From: Candidatus Thiodiazotropha sp.
GTDB lineage: Bacteria; Pseudomonadota; Gammaproteobacteria; Chromatiales; Chromatiaceae
Assembly (NCBI GenBank): GCA_023838465.1
Contig: JAIVEQ010000002.1
Span: forward strand, 1-64,000
Direction of reading: 5' to 3'
Length of the DNA: 64,000 bases
The position numbers and the translations under genes were made by a program. Below are positions 8,898 to 18,810 of this stretch, in pieces. A model generated the notes under the pieces. The model saw nothing but the letters and a program-made list of their open reading frames with translations. It was not told the DNA's origin and did no database searches. The first letter of the stretch is position 1. The number at the start of each line of letters is the position of its first letter.

Positions 8898-10382
8898 TCA
8901 CCCCACCACATCCCGCTCATCCTGATCTCGCAGTTGCTCAACCTTTTCCAAACCGTAACGCTCCAACTTGCTGCGTAATCCAACCCGTGAGAGACCCAAC
9001 TCTTTTGCCGCCTGGCTCTTATTCCAGCGGTGACGAATAAGGGTTTCTTTCAGAATACGCGCTTCCAGGGATTCAACACGTTCTTTCAACGATCCCTCAA
9101 GTACACCCATGGTTTGCAGATCCGCCTCATCCCCTTCCGGTGCTGCACGTAACACCCTGGGCGAAAGCAGTTCAGCACCCATCTCATCCATGTCACTCAT
9201 CACCAACATATGTCGGATCTCATTTTGCAATTCTCGTACATTACCTGGCCAATGGTAGGCCTGCATGCAGGCGATCGCTTCTGCGCTGAAACCATCAACC
9301 CGCTTACCCAAATGCTGAATGGCCGCATCAAGTATGCTGTTGGCGATCAGCGGGATATCTGTTTTACGTTCACGCAGGGCCGGTAGGTGAATGGTTACTG
9401 TAGCCAATCGATAATAGAGATCCTCACGAAAGCGGCCCTCTCTGACCTCCTGCTCCAGATCACGGTTGGTGGCAGCAATCACCCTGACATCGACCTGACG
9501 GGTTTGACTACTACCCAACGGTCTGATTTCACCCTCCTGCAACACTCTGAGCAGCTTCACCTGGAAGGCAGGAGAGACCTCTCCTATCTCGTCCAGAAAT
9601 ACGGTGCCACCACTGGCCCGCTCAAACAGGCCTGCCCGGTCCTCCACCGCACCGGTAAAGGCACCACGTTTATAACCAAACAGTTCACTCTCCAACAGCT
9701 CATCAGGTAATGCACCACAGTTCTCAACGACAAAGGGTTGATCCCAACGGGTACTGTTGTAGTGCAAAGCACGTGCTGCCAACTCTTTGCCGGTACCCGA
9801 CTCACCGGTCAACAGTACAGAGACATCATAGGGGGAGACGCGTCGAATCTTTTCGCAAACTTGATTCATACAGCTTTGTGGACTGCGTACGATCTGATCT
9901 TCGCATTGATATTCATCACGTAAACGTTTGCGCTTCTTGTCCATTGCTGCCTGCAAACGGGTGGGAGACATTTTCAGCTCAATGGAAAGGATTTTATTCT
10001 TACGCTGTAGATCGAACAACTCAGCTGCATTTTTCAGCAACAGAATCAAGCTGTCCGGATGCCAAGGTTTAGTGATGAATTGATAGATCCCCGCATCATT
10101 GACAGCACTGATGATATCTTCCGAGTCGGTATAGCCGGAGATAATCATGCGAATAACTTCAGGCCATTGATCACGAACCTGCTTGAGGAACTCCACACCC
10201 GTGATATCCGGCATGCGTTGATCACAGAGTATGATCTGTACCCACTCGTTTTCCAGAATCTCTGTTGCCTGCTTGACGTTCTCCGCAATCTGAACATCGA
10301 AGTCATCTTGCAGTATACGTTGTAAAGTCTCAAGACCACGCACTTCATCATCGACAATTAATACGGTAGGTAGACTGCTCAT
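8898..10382 (-). CDS. hoxA: NtrC-family hydrogenase response regulator HoxA/HupR
   Basis: Sigma-54 activator of 494 residues. The receiver domain (about 1-120) has the acid pair IVDDE and the phosphoacceptor [10 protein letters not shown]. The AAA+ domain (about 165-400) has Walker A GESGTGKE, the sigma-54-contacting GAFTGA loop and Walker B FLDEIGE. A C-terminal Fis-type helix-turn-helix includes [19 protein letters not shown]. The ATG at 10382 forms an ATGA overlap with the hoxX stop, which favours it over an in-frame ATG at 10397. Consistent with its role, -24/-12 promoters lie before hupD and hupS. In known systems the unphosphorylated form is the activator. Confidence 0.92.
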   Translation of the reverse strand: MSSLPTVLIVDDEVRGLETLQRILQDDFDVQIAENVKQATEILENEWVQIILCDQRMPDITGVEFLKQVRDQWPEVIRMIISGYTDSEDIISAVNDAGIYQFITKPWHPDSLILLLKNAAELFDLQRKNKILSIELKMSPTRLQAAMDKKRKRLRDEYQCEDQIVRSPQSCMNQVCEKIRRVSPYDVSVLLTGESGTGKELAARALHYNSTRWDQPFVVENCGALPDELLESELFGYKRGAFTGAVEDRAGLFERASGGTVFLDEIGEVSPAFQVKLLRVLQEGEIRPLGSSQTRQVDVRVIAATNRDLEQEVREGRFREDLYYRLATVTIHLPALRERKTDIPLIANSILDAAIQHLGKRVDGFSAEAIACMQAYHWPGNVRELQNEIRHMLVMSDMDEMGAELLSPRVLRAAPEGDEADLQTMGVLEGSLKERVESLEARILKETLIRHRWNKSQAAKELGLSRVGLRSKLERYGLEKVEQLRDQDERDVVG

Positions 10383-12085
10383 GAGACACGCTTCCATTTA
10401 GAGGCCATACGGCGGTGGCTGGCAATAGTCAGAGGGGTGCGTGACTTTGGCACCTTATGCACAAAATTATAACGAGCCACATGATAACTGGGGTCGAACC
10501 CATAAAAGTTACGTTTCATCTGCTCCAGTTCCTCCTCACGATAACGGGAGAGGGGTTTTGTCTGTTCATCCGCCTGTCGCCGCACGTTCTTATAATGTAG
10601 CCGTTCTCTAAAGGCTGGGGTACGAATCACCGTTTCCGCCAGCAAGCGAACCTGGGATATAAACTCATCCCCTCTTTGTTTGATCTCCCGATCTGCCAAC
10701 TGCAACTCGACAGCCTGACGGGTACTCAACGGCAGACGGTTATCGATGATGACTGCGGCGTGCTCTTCACCTACATAACGGGCCAATAGATAGGTCCAGT
10801 ATTCTGAGCCATAGAGATTCCCCATATCCTTGTAGTGGGGATTCAGGATTATCCCTTGCCTCACCCAGACCTCATCGGCTGCCCGTGCCAGAAAGACCCC
10901 ACCTGCACCTGCATTACCTTGCAGTGCGGCTATGGTCAGATGGCTGTCAGTATTGATGATTTCCAATGCCAGATCATCGATGGCATTGATGTTACGCCAA
11001 GATTCGTCGGCTGCGCTCTCTGCAGCTTCGATAAGATTCAGATGCATCCCATTGGACCAGTAATCGGGGCCCCCAAACAGCACGATTGCCCGGGTATCCT
11101 GTTGTGTTGCCTGTTTGTAGGCCTTTAACAACGCCATACACTGGCGAGTACCCATTGCACCGTTATAGAAAGGAAAGTGGAGGTACCCTATACCATTTTG
11201 CTGCTCATACCAGATCTCCCTGTAACCCGACCGTTCATCTGCTTCTATCTCGGGCAATCCTGCAACTTCATCAGCCACCAGCTGCGTAGCCGGCAGTTTG
11301 AATGCATGTTCTGTCGCTTTGTCTTTCAGGTGCCCTATCCACACAGCACCATCATGGGTCGCCCGGCAGATGGCTGGACCACAGCGGGCAATGACTTCAC
11401 CGGGCTCTCCCTGCAGAGTAGGCTCCGGCCTGGCATCATAGAGAAACAGTTCACGGCCAAAGAACTCATCCTTAACACCAGGGAATCCGTCTGCACTACG
11501 AATCTTGCGTAACACCTCGCCACTGTTGTCCTGTTGCCAATCGATAGCACGGTCACACTGTCTCATCAACGGCTGCCACTCCCCGGTAATTGAAGAATCA
11601 TCGGGATTCAATGGCTCAGGACGGAACACCTTGTCGGTATAACGATCAACTGCCAGCACGATAGCCTTCACAGCAGCCTCCGTCACCTCATTGCGGTAGA
11701 GACTGCCTTTACTCGTTTTCCGCATTTTCAATTCAACACTCGACCAGATCTCTCCTGCATCCATTTCGGCATTGGCCTGCAACACGCTCACACCCCATTT
11801 TGGTAAGTCCTGCAGGATGGCCCAATCGAGTGCCGATGGACCTCGATCACCACGGATTCCCGGATGAACCACGAAACAGGTGGTGTTACGCCAGATCCCA
11901 TCAGGAATCGCTCTTTTGAGAAAGGGTGCAATGATCAGTTCTGGCTGGTAGAGGGTGACTGCTTCCAATGCGACCGCATCATTGATATCGAATTCGACAG
12001 AGATTTCGTGACCCTGCTCTTGCAACTCCACGAAGAGACGCTGGGTCAGGCTGTTGAAGGCATGTGTCAGAAAGAGGATTCGCAT
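10379..12085 (-). CDS. hoxX: Hydrogenase maturation protein HypX/HoxX
   Basis: Protein of 568 residues with two enzyme-like halves. Residues about 1-260 resemble formyl-tetrahydrofolate hydrolase/formyltransferases (VVHPGIRGDRGPSALDWAIL and ADGFPGVKDEFFGRELFLYDA). Residues about 290-540 resemble the enoyl-CoA hydratase/crotonase fold (IVLFGGPDYWSNGMHLN, LQGNAGAGGVFLARAADEV). HypX makes the active-site CO ligand from a formyl group and is restricted to hydrogenases that mature in air. Its presence agrees with the O2-tolerant signature in hupS. It lies between hypE and hoxA on the same strand and overlaps hoxA by four bases. Confidence 0.92.
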   Translation of the reverse strand: MRILFLTHAFNSLTQRLFVELQEQGHEISVEFDINDAVALEAVTLYQPELIIAPFLKRAIPDGIWRNTTCFVVHPGIRGDRGPSALDWAILQDLPKWGVSVLQANAEMDAGEIWSSVELKMRKTSKGSLYRNEVTEAAVKAIVLAVDRYTDKVFRPEPLNPDDSSITGEWQPLMRQCDRAIDWQQDNSGEVLRKIRSADGFPGVKDEFFGRELFLYDARPEPTLQGEPGEVIARCGPAICRATHDGAVWIGHLKDKATEHAFKLPATQLVADEVAGLPEIEADERSGYREIWYEQQNGIGYLHFPFYNGAMGTRQCMALLKAYKQATQQDTRAIVLFGGPDYWSNGMHLNLIEAAESAADESWRNINAIDDLALEIINTDSHLTIAALQGNAGAGGVFLARAADEVWVRQGIILNPHYKDMGNLYGSEYWTYLLARYVGEEHAAVIIDNRLPLSTRQAVELQLADREIKQRGDEFISQVRLLAETVIRTPAFRERLHYKNVRRQADEQTKPLSRYREEELEQMKRNFYGFDPSYHVARYNFVHKVPKSRTPLTIASHRRMASKWKRVS

Positions 12086-12149
12086 CAGTTGCTGTCTGTC
12101 ATGTGTGGGGTCTCATACTGGTTGATTGTTTCAGCGTAACGACAGACCA

Positions 12150-13199
12150 TCAGCAGATCCTCGGCAACTGCTCACCAGACAGCCAATCGACCACACGGCT
12201 GCCACCGAACAGGGTTTCCATCTGCACAAAGTGATGCGGGTCCTCGACCACTTCACCGATAATCCGGCTTTCCCGGCCCAGTGGGTCGTCACGCATGACC
12301 GGCAGTAACTGTTCTGCATCCTGTTTTGAACAGATGCAGATGAGTTTGCCTTCATTGGCCACATAGAGGGGATCGAGTCCTAACAGTTCACAGGCTGATG
12401 CCACGGCAGGTTTTACGGGTATCTCCGATTCGGTTAGCCGCATCCCCACTTGAGACTGCATCGCCAGTTCATTAAGTGTCGTCGCAACCCCACCACGGGT
12501 CGGGTCACGCAGGCAGTGAATAGATGGCGCACAGGCCACCATCTTCTCAACCAATCGATGCAGCGATGCGGAGTCTGATTCTATGCTGGTCTCGAACTCC
12601 AGATTCTCTCTGCTGGACATGATCGCCACACCATGATCACCGATACTGCCGCTGAGCAGAATCTGATCACCGGGACGCGCCTGGTCACCAGATATCCGAA
12701 CGCCTTCAGGTACCACGCCGATACCTGTGGTGGTAATAAAGACACCGTCTCCCTTGCCCTTCTCCACCACTTTAGTATCACCGGTCACCACCGGCACTCC
12801 AGCCGCATTTGCGGCCTTTCCCATACTGGCAACGATACGATCCAGATCGGCCAGCGGGAATCCCTCCTCAAGGATGAAGCCTGCTGAGAGATAGCGTGGT
12901 ATTGCACCCGACATAGCCACATCATTGATCGTGCCATGCACTGAGAGTGATCCGATATCACCCCCGGGAAAGAACAGAGGAGAGATCACATGACCATCCA
13001 CACTCATCACCATGCGACCGGCTGTTACATCAAAGGCAGCCTGATCATTGGCTTGGCGCAACAAGGCATTATCGAGGTGTTTGACAAACAGTTCATCGAT
13101 CAATTGGGCCATTGCCCTGCCGCCGCTGCCATGGGTCATATCGATCCTGCCACCATGGGTATCGAGGCGTAATGGGAAACGTTTAACCACTGCACTCAT
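12150..13199 (-). CDS. hypE: Hydrogenase maturation protein HypE
   Basis: HypE (349 residues) dehydrates the thiocarboxamide on its own C-terminal cysteine to thiocyanate, donating CN to the active-site iron. The C-terminus is exactly PRIC, with the acceptor Cys as the last residue. The AIR-synthase/PurM fold is visible: N-terminal MTHGSGGRAM, ATP-binding VVTGDTKVVEKGKGDGVFI, ISGDQARPGDQILLSGSIGDHGVAI and the central RDPTRGGVATTLNEL. The carbamoyl donor HypF is not in this window. It follows hypD after a short repeat-containing gap. Confidence 0.95.
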   Translation of the reverse strand: MSAVVKRFPLRLDTHGGRIDMTHGSGGRAMAQLIDELFVKHLDNALLRQANDQAAFDVTAGRMVMSVDGHVISPLFFPGGDIGSLSVHGTINDVAMSGAIPRYLSAGFILEEGFPLADLDRIVASMGKAANAAGVPVVTGDTKVVEKGKGDGVFITTTGIGVVPEGVRISGDQARPGDQILLSGSIGDHGVAIMSSRENLEFETSIESDSASLHRLVEKMVACAPSIHCLRDPTRGGVATTLNELAMQSQVGMRLTESEIPVKPAVASACELLGLDPLYVANEGKLICICSKQDAEQLLPVMRDDPLGRESRIIGEVVEDPHHFVQMETLFGGSRVVDWLSGEQLPRIC

Positions 13200-13246
13200 T
13201 TGTTGGCTCCGTAGTTGCTAGTGCATTGAATAGATCTGTTATTTTT

Positions 13247-13266
13247 CCGCAAATGAACGCCAATCA
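13247..13266. repeat. Third copy of the CCGCAAATGAACGC repeat
   Basis: CCGCAAATGAACGCCAATCA matches the inverted pair at 8638 and 8810. It occupies the 64-bp gap between hypD and hypE, otherwise one of the few real gaps in the operon. Confidence 0.6.
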
Positions 13267-14403
13267 CGCACTCTGCTGCACTGGCTGACGGAAACGTCCA
13301 TAACTCCAGTAAGCGGCGCAGGCACCCTCTGATGAGACCATGCAGGAACCCATGGGATTTTCCGGTGTACAAACGGTGCCGAACAACTTGCAGTCCGTCG
13401 GCCGTTTCGCGCCCCGTAGGATTGAGGGACATTCGCATCCCTTGACATCTTTGGCTTGGGAGACAGGCAGGGTGAAGCGCTTCTCTGCGTCGAATAATTG
13501 ATACATTTTTTTAATCTTCAAGGCACTGTAGGGAACCGTACCAAGACCTCGCCACTCAAAGCTGCGACGTAGCTCGAAGACATCCGCCACCCGTTGCTGC
13601 GCTTTTTGATTCCCTTCACGGCTTACTACTCGGGTATATTCATTCTCCACTTCGTATCGCCCTTCATTGAGCTGACGGATCAGCATCAAAGCCGACTGCA
13701 TCACATCCAGGGGTTCAAAGCCTGCGATCACCACCGGCCTCTGAAACTCCTCGGCAAAAAATTCATAGGGACGACTGCCGATTATGGAGCTGACATGGGA
13801 GGGTCCGAAAAAACCATCGATAGAGACAGAGCCGATCTCTCTCACTTCAGGTGATTCAAGGATGTTCTGGATCGCTGCAGGAGTCAGTACATGATTGCAG
13901 AATAGTGAAAAGTTTTTCAGCCCCGCTGCATTCGCCTGTTGGATGGCCACGGCACTGGGCGGTGTTGTGGTCTCAAAGCCGATGGCAAGGAACACCACCT
14001 CCCGATCAGGATTTTCTCGGGCGATACGCAGGGCATCTTGAGTGGAATAGACCATACGCACATCGCCGCCGGCTGCTTTCACTTTAATCAGACTATTACG
14101 TCCACTGGCAGGCACTCTGAGTAAATCCCCATAGGTACAGAGAATAACATCCTCTGCTTCCACCAGGTGAATGGCCTCATCGATACGCCCGATCGGTAGT
14201 ACACAGACTGGGCAGCCAGGACCATGTACAAACTTTACATTATCCGGCATCAGGTCCTGTACCCCATAGCGAAAGATGGCATGGGTATGACCACCACAGA
14301 ACTCCATCAAGTTATAATTCCTCGATGGATCTGACTCATCCTTAATTGCAGCAGACAGTCGTTTGGCCAGTTTGTGCTGGCGGAATTCGTCAACATATTT
14401 CAT
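13264..14403 (-). CDS. hypD: Hydrogenase maturation protein HypD
   Basis: Fe-S scaffold (379 residues) on which, with HypC, the Fe(CN)2CO unit is built. Conserved motifs are all present: MEFCGGHTHAIFRYG, VHGPGCPVCVLP, AIGFETTTPP, FCNHVLTPAA, IAGFEPLDVM, and the C-terminal cysteine set GCECPSILRGAKRPTDCKLFG...CTPENPMGSCMVSSEGAC that binds the [4Fe-4S] cluster. Its ATG overlaps the hypC stop as ATGA, fitting the HypCD partnership. Confidence 0.95.
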   Translation of the reverse strand: MKYVDEFRQHKLAKRLSAAIKDESDPSRNYNLMEFCGGHTHAIFRYGVQDLMPDNVKFVHGPGCPVCVLPIGRIDEAIHLVEAEDVILCTYGDLLRVPASGRNSLIKVKAAGGDVRMVYSTQDALRIARENPDREVVFLAIGFETTTPPSAVAIQQANAAGLKNFSLFCNHVLTPAAIQNILESPEVREIGSVSIDGFFGPSHVSSIIGSRPYEFFAEEFQRPVVIAGFEPLDVMQSALMLIRQLNEGRYEVENEYTRVVSREGNQKAQQRVADVFELRRSFEWRGLGTVPYSALKIKKMYQLFDAEKRFTLPVSQAKDVKGCECPSILRGAKRPTDCKLFGTVCTPENPMGSCMVSSEGACAAYWSYGRFRQPVQQSA

Positions 14404-14624
14404 CGAATCATCCCCGCCTGGGCAAACAGTTGCAGGGTACGCTCCGCCTCCTCCTCACTGACTTTATTCAAGGCATAGCCAACATGTATGAGCACAAAGT
14501 CATCCACCTGTACATCATCGACCAAGGCCAGCGAGATGCTCTTTTTCACCTCACCTAACAGCACTGTGGCGTTCTCGCCCAGATCATCGATTGCAACTAT
14601 TTTTGCTGGAACTGCCAAACACAT
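14400..14624 (-). CDS. hypC: Hydrogenase maturation chaperone HypC
   Basis: OB-fold chaperone of 74 residues. The start is set at the ATG giving MCLAVPAKIVAI, because the exposed Cys2 is essential in the family and GGAG lies upstream; an in-frame extension to 14717 would bury it. VDDFVLIHVGYALNKVSEEEAERTL is the typical C-terminal half. It binds HypD during ligand assembly and then escorts the iron unit to the large-subunit precursor. Confidence 0.95.
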   Translation of the reverse strand: MCLAVPAKIVAIDDLGENATVLLGEVKKSISLALVDDVQVDDFVLIHVGYALNKVSEEEAERTLQLFAQAGMIR

Positions 14625-14659
14625 AATTAATAACTCCAAAAATGGTTCGTGTTCATCCC

Positions 14660-15505
14660 CTATACTGCCAATGCAGGGTGTCCGACCAATACTATCTGAC
14701 GTGTTGCCGCAATCCATTGATACCAGGCCTGCATCCCTTCGCCTGTTGTAGCTGACAGTTGTATTACCTTGATACGTGGATTGACCTGCTGCGCATAGGC
14801 GATACAGCGCTCCACATCGAAACTGAGATAGGGTAATAAGTCGATCTTGTTCAACAACATCAGATCGGCAGCATGGAACATATCGGGATACTTGAGGGGT
14901 TTATCCTCTCCTTCAGTGACAGAGAGGATCGCCACCTTGTGTGCCTCACCCAGATCGAAGGCAGCTGGACAGACCAAGTTACCGACATTCTCGATAAACA
15001 ACAGGCTCCCCTCCTCAGGTTTCAACGTTTCAAGGGCGTGTCCGACCATATGGCCATCCAGGTGACACCCTTTACCTGTATTGATCTGTAATGCCTTCAC
15101 CCCCGTAGCACGAATCCGTTCAGCATCATTCGTGGTCTGCTGATCCCCTTCGATGACGGTAATGGCAAAGTCTGGTTGTAGATCGTCGATGGTACGGGTC
15201 AGTAAGGTTGTTTTACCCGAGCCGGGACTGGAGACCAGATTGAGTCCCAGGATGCCATGCTCCTGAAAATAACGCCGGTTGGCTGCAGCATATTGATTAT
15301 TCTTGCTGAGAATATCCTGCTCGATCTGCACCATACGGGACTGAGTCATTCCCGGTGCATGAGCATGAGCCGGTCCATGACCGTAATCATGTGTATGTCC
15401 ATGTTGTTCACCATGATGGTGATGTTCACTGTGATCATGATCATGTTGATGATCGTGACCTTCGATCTGTGTGTCACCTTCACCGCAACCACAAACTGTA
15501 CACAT
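14660..15505 (-). CDS. hypB: Hydrogenase nickel-insertion GTPase HypB
   Basis: GTPase of 281 residues delivering nickel to the large subunit. The N-terminus [10 protein letters not shown] contains the CxxCGC nickel site. It is followed by a His-rich stretch (about residues 16-55, with many HDH, HHHH and HGH runs) that can store metal. G motifs: Walker [29 protein letters not shown] and NKIDLLPY. The start at 15505 rather than 15544 is chosen because MCTVCGC is the family N-terminus and GAGG precedes it. Confidence 0.95.
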   Translation of the reverse strand: MCTVCGCGEGDTQIEGHDHQHDHDHSEHHHHGEQHGHTHDYGHGPAHAHAPGMTQSRMVQIEQDILSKNNQYAAANRRYFQEHGILGLNLVSSPGSGKTTLLTRTIDDLQPDFAITVIEGDQQTTNDAERIRATGVKALQINTGKGCHLDGHMVGHALETLKPEEGSLLFIENVGNLVCPAAFDLGEAHKVAILSVTEGEDKPLKYPDMFHAADLMLLNKIDLLPYLSFDVERCIAYAQQVNPRIKVIQLSATTGEGMQAWYQWIAATRQIVLVGHPALAV

Positions 15506-15540
15506 AATAACCTCGTCAATAATTTTGAATATTGAATTAA

Positions 15541-15882
15541 TCAATCAACTTCAAGTTCCTTAATCCGCATCTCCTCCCCCCCTGTCACATGCAGTTGATA
15601 ACTGCCGCATTCAGGGCAAGCTTCATAACGAGCCGACACCTGAACAGACTGACTGCATTGCATACACCAGGCCTCACCAGGTAGATGAATGATCTCCAAC
15701 CTCGCACCATCCGCAAGGGTCTCATTCATTACCACATCGAAACCAAAATACATCGCCTCCGGTTCGACACCTGATAAAGCACCGATCTCCAACCAGACGG
15801 TTTTGACCCTTTTATATCCTTGGCTGATGGCATTCTCCTCTAATGCCAGCAGCACACCCTCACAAAGTGACATCTCATGCAT
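15541..15882 (-). CDS. hypA: Hydrogenase nickel-insertion protein HypA
   Basis: Nickel chaperone of 113 residues, the normal family length when started at MHEMSLCEG; His2 of that motif is a nickel ligand. The zinc ribbon is formed by CMQC (about 73-76) and CPEC (about 90-93). The ATG overlaps the hupK stop (TGATG). An in-frame extension to 16023 lies inside hupK and is not credible. HypA works with HypB. Confidence 0.95.
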   Translation of the reverse strand: MHEMSLCEGVLLALEENAISQGYKRVKTVWLEIGALSGVEPEAMYFGFDVVMNETLADGARLEIIHLPGEAWCMQCSQSVQVSARYEACPECGSYQLHVTGGEEMRIKELEVD

Positions 15883-17063
15883 CAAACAATCTCGAGCTGA
15901 TAGCCAACACAAGGATCGACTGCATTGATGAAGAGATCTGCTTGTTGCCTTAAAAAGGATAAATTCTCTGCAGGCAGTTTTTGCAATCCTCTGGCTACCA
16001 CCCCTTGTGGATGAAAATTCCATTCGGTTGGTGCAAGGATTTGATAGCTTTTAATAATACCGTCCTGTTGTACTGCACGGTGTATTAAACGCCCTCTTGC
16101 AGCTTCAACCTCACCCAGCCCTTGTTGCTCAATCAACTCTGACGTTGCATTTTCAGTATTCCCTTGTATACCGACCAATGTCTGCACTTGCCGATATAGC
16201 GCTTCAGGAATCGAAGCCAACTCCAACAATCTGGCCATCATGCGCGTCATCAGACCGAAACCGTAGTATTGTACAAGCTGTTGGAGAAGTGGGTGAGAAG
16301 CCATGCGTGTTAATGGTGTGGTCTCATAATTACCACCCTGCCAATCTGGTGTTGCAATAAAATAGTCAGCATCCGCTTGCGCCAAACGCTGACTCATTTC
16401 TTGAGGGTCGATAGCGGGTAATGGGTACATCCCACCATCACCCAAGTGCCCTGTCTGCTGGTCTCTTAAGTCTTGGAGTAGCGTTGATGACGATGTTTTT
16501 GTCACATCAAGCCAATGATTGAAACTATCTATGTTGGACATGGCATACAAGACAGACGGCTGTTCCTCAAAAACCGCATTGGACGTAGTGTTTGCAATCT
16601 GCTCAATGATCGAAACAAACTTCTTTTCATCAAACTGTAGCGCAGGTTTGAGGGTAAACAGATCACTCTTTGCAAAACAGGCACTTTTCGCTGTTGGTAT
16701 AAGTGTTGAGAGCGAAGCGACCAAAGGACGATCAATTGGCTTATTGGCAAAGGTCGACCAATCGATAAGAATCCGCCAGAGGTGCTCACGGGCTGTCTCC
16801 ACAGTCACCAACATCTGTTCGGCCAATACAACCTGAGACTCCACATCCAGGCTCATCGCCTGACGACAAGCTTGGACAGCAGCACAGGCTTGAGCCGTGC
16901 CACAGACACTGTAGAGCATAGGCACCATAGCAAGCAGTTCCGCTACCGGTTTGCCTTCGAACAGGCGTGGTAACTGCAGTGGACGGCTCGACAGAATCCG
17001 AACCTGACTGATGCTCTCCTCCTGACGATGTAACTCAATCCGAAGTTTGCCTTCGATGTTCAC
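15882..17063 (-). CDS. hupK: HupK, hydrogenase large-subunit-like assembly protein
   Basis: Protein of 393 residues resembling a shrunken hydrogenase large subunit. The N-terminal L1-like stretch reads YSVCGTAQACAAVQACRQA in place of RxCGxCxxxH. The C-terminal motif reads DPCVGYQLEIV, keeping only the first L2 cysteine. GEVEAARGRLIHRAVQQDG and LAPTEWNFHPQG mirror the EAPRGxLGHW and PTTWNxSPRD motifs of HupL and HoxC. It is taken to be an assembly scaffold for the Fe(CN)2CO unit in aerobic uptake-hydrogenase systems rather than a catalyst. It overlaps its neighbours on both sides. Confidence 0.88.
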   Translation of the reverse strand: MNIEGKLRIELHRQEESISQVRILSSRPLQLPRLFEGKPVAELLAMVPMLYSVCGTAQACAAVQACRQAMSLDVESQVVLAEQMLVTVETAREHLWRILIDWSTFANKPIDRPLVASLSTLIPTAKSACFAKSDLFTLKPALQFDEKKFVSIIEQIANTTSNAVFEEQPSVLYAMSNIDSFNHWLDVTKTSSSTLLQDLRDQQTGHLGDGGMYPLPAIDPQEMSQRLAQADADYFIATPDWQGGNYETTPLTRMASHPLLQQLVQYYGFGLMTRMMARLLELASIPEALYRQVQTLVGIQGNTENATSELIEQQGLGEVEAARGRLIHRAVQQDGIIKSYQILAPTEWNFHPQGVVARGLQKLPAENLSFLRQQADLFINAVDPCVGYQLEIV

Positions 17064-17653
17064 TGATCGGTATCCTGTTGGAATGGGCCACGCAACAGAT
17101 CACGACGACTCAGTGATTGCTCCAAACGCCGACTCAGACCGAGGGCTTGATCGTTACTGTCGGAGATCCTCTGCTGACTACTCTTTTCATCATCAGATTC
17201 TCCCAACCAACGTCGGTTAATTTCGTTTTCACAGGTCGAGATCGTATCACGATGTGCCTCATTCATCAGTCCATCCATCGCCGCTTCTGCAGCCGCCACG
17301 GCAGTTACCTGATCGCTGAATTCAAACATGGGTGAAAAGAGCGAACACATCTGATAGCGACCGATGCCCTCCTCTTCACCCAAAATAAATTCATAGGAAC
17401 CCGACGGTAGATGATGAAGCTGTTTGTCGCCAATCTGCATATCGCTCCAGGTATCTCCCTCATCCGGTATCAGCATCAAATTCATAAACCAAGGTGTAAT
17501 CAGTACACCGAGACAAAGTCCGTTCCATTCGCAAAAACTGACCGCTTCAACTCGCAAGGCTTTATTGAGTAATGGTAAGCCCTCCATGCGCTGCTGCTCG
17601 ATAGTTCGAAACTGCTGTTCCAGACCTTCGATGAGATAGTCAGGACAAATCAT
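17060..17653 (-). CDS. hupJ: [NiFe] hydrogenase assembly chaperone, HybE/HupJ family
   Basis: Protein of 197 residues. The family core is seen as EAVSFCEWNGLCLGVLITPWFMNLMLIP followed by LPSGSYEFILGEEEGIGRYQMCSLFSPMFEF and DQVTAVAAAEAAM. HybE-type proteins bind the small-subunit precursor and supervise its Tat export. The C-terminal 50 residues are charged and probably disordered. The gene overlaps hupK and hupI by four bases each. Confidence 0.88.
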   Translation of the reverse strand: MICPDYLIEGLEQQFRTIEQQRMEGLPLLNKALRVEAVSFCEWNGLCLGVLITPWFMNLMLIPDEGDTWSDMQIGDKQLHHLPSGSYEFILGEEEGIGRYQMCSLFSPMFEFSDQVTAVAAAEAAMDGLMNEAHRDTISTCENEINRRWLGESDDEKSSQQRISDSNDQALGLSRRLEQSLSRRDLLRGPFQQDTDQ

Positions 17654-17877
17654 TGCTCTTCCCCCACTATCATGAAATCATTTTTTTTACCGTCACAATG
17701 GGGACAACTCCAATGTGCCGGCAGTTGCGAAAAGGATGTCCCGGCCGGTATTTGCCAATAGTCGTCACCCACTGCCGGATCATAGATATACCAACATATC
17801 TTGCATTCCAGGCGGCTCTCATGACTGAGCTTGTCGTCATCCCCTCCATAGGAACCGGCGAAAAAGGGAGCACTCAC
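17650..17877 (-). CDS. hupI: Rubredoxin HupI
   Basis: Rubredoxin of 75 residues with an N-terminal extension. The iron site is CKICWYIYDP and CPHCDGKKNDF, two CxxC pairs separated by about 32 residues, with the usual aromatic core (YDPAVGD, YWQIP). Hydrogenase-linked rubredoxins of this kind are needed for small-subunit maturation under oxygen. It sits in the usual place between hupH and hupJ and overlaps both. Confidence 0.93.
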   Translation of the reverse strand: MSAPFFAGSYGGDDDKLSHESRLECKICWYIYDPAVGDDYWQIPAGTSFSQLPAHWSCPHCDGKKNDFMIVGEEQ

Positions 17878-18743
17878 CGGTAGGCATCCATGATCTCATC
17901 CAGTCGCTGAGCACTGTCCTGGATATCTTCTTTTGCCGCAGCCGCTACAGTGGGCACACCACCTATCTCGAGTGTATTGAGAATGTTTTTGTCCTGAGAG
18001 TTAAAATATTGCACCCACCAGACATTTTCAACAGCGGTGCTGGAAATACGGCAGTTGCCATAGCCGCGGGAGAGTATCGTTAACGGGCCTTTACCCAAGC
18101 GTTCAATCAGAAATGCCAGATCCTCTTCAGTCTGAGGCAAAAGTGTCAGGTTGATAACATAAGACTCACTGCCAGGTCGGTATTCAGCAACTTTGTCATT
18201 GATTTCGGCAAGTAATGGTGGCGCATTTAAAACACCTTGTGGAATCGACTCACGATGAGTCTCGACACGGTGTGCGGCGTGGTTGAATACATTACGATGA
18301 CAAAGTCTCGGCACGCTTGCCACCTCGATTGTATCGCTGGTCAGTTGACCTTGTTCATCGAAATATCTAACCCGCCAGATACCCGCCATGACCGACTCTT
18401 GTATGCTGGCGCTGGATTGACTGCCCCGATAGACCATACTCACTTCGCCTTCACCCAAAACCTGATCGACCAGGGTCCTGTTGTCCTTATCCAAATCGGT
18501 AATATCTACAAACACTGACTGTACATCCTTGACCTTGGCCAATTGTTGTAAAATCCCATCAAGTTTTGCTAGAGCAGACATACCTTCTTCAACACAGACC
18601 AGCTGGTCCGGTTCAGGCATCTCCGGCATAGCGAAGGTTGACATCTCATCAGGCAACTGCAGAATATCGAGGCTCGTCCCATCCTCCTCTGAAGGTTGTG
18701 AACCAGGCCCACTGACAGAGACAGGCAGATTGATTTCGTACAT
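17874..18743 (-). CDS. hupH: Hydrogenase expression/formation protein HupH
   Basis: HupH/HyaF-family protein, 289 residues from the chosen ATG, which gives MYEINLPVSV; GGAG lies eleven bases upstream and a start at 18833 would overlap hupG. Two similar halves are visible, MVYRGSQSSASIQESVMAGIWRVRYFDEQ and ILSRGYGNCRISSTAVENVWWVQYFNSQ, an internal duplication typical of the family. VASVPRLCHRNVF and EIGGVPTVAAAA end each half. It assists small-subunit (Fe-S) assembly; the biochemical role is unsettled. Confidence 0.88.
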   Translation of the reverse strand: MYEINLPVSVSGPGSQPSEEDGTSLDILQLPDEMSTFAMPEMPEPDQLVCVEEGMSALAKLDGILQQLAKVKDVQSVFVDITDLDKDNRTLVDQVLGEGEVSMVYRGSQSSASIQESVMAGIWRVRYFDEQGQLTSDTIEVASVPRLCHRNVFNHAAHRVETHRESIPQGVLNAPPLLAEINDKVAEYRPGSESYVINLTLLPQTEEDLAFLIERLGKGPLTILSRGYGNCRISSTAVENVWWVQYFNSQDKNILNTLEIGGVPTVAAAAKEDIQDSAQRLDEIMDAYR

Positions 18744-18810
18744 GTTATTTGTTTCTCCGCTTATACATTGGAACCTTTGATTGAAACTTGCAGTAACAGA
18801 TTTACCCAGA

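Noticed and set aside
15505..15544. Longer N-terminus of HypB
   Set aside because: [10 protein letters not shown] with GAGG upstream is the normal family start; the extension has no support.
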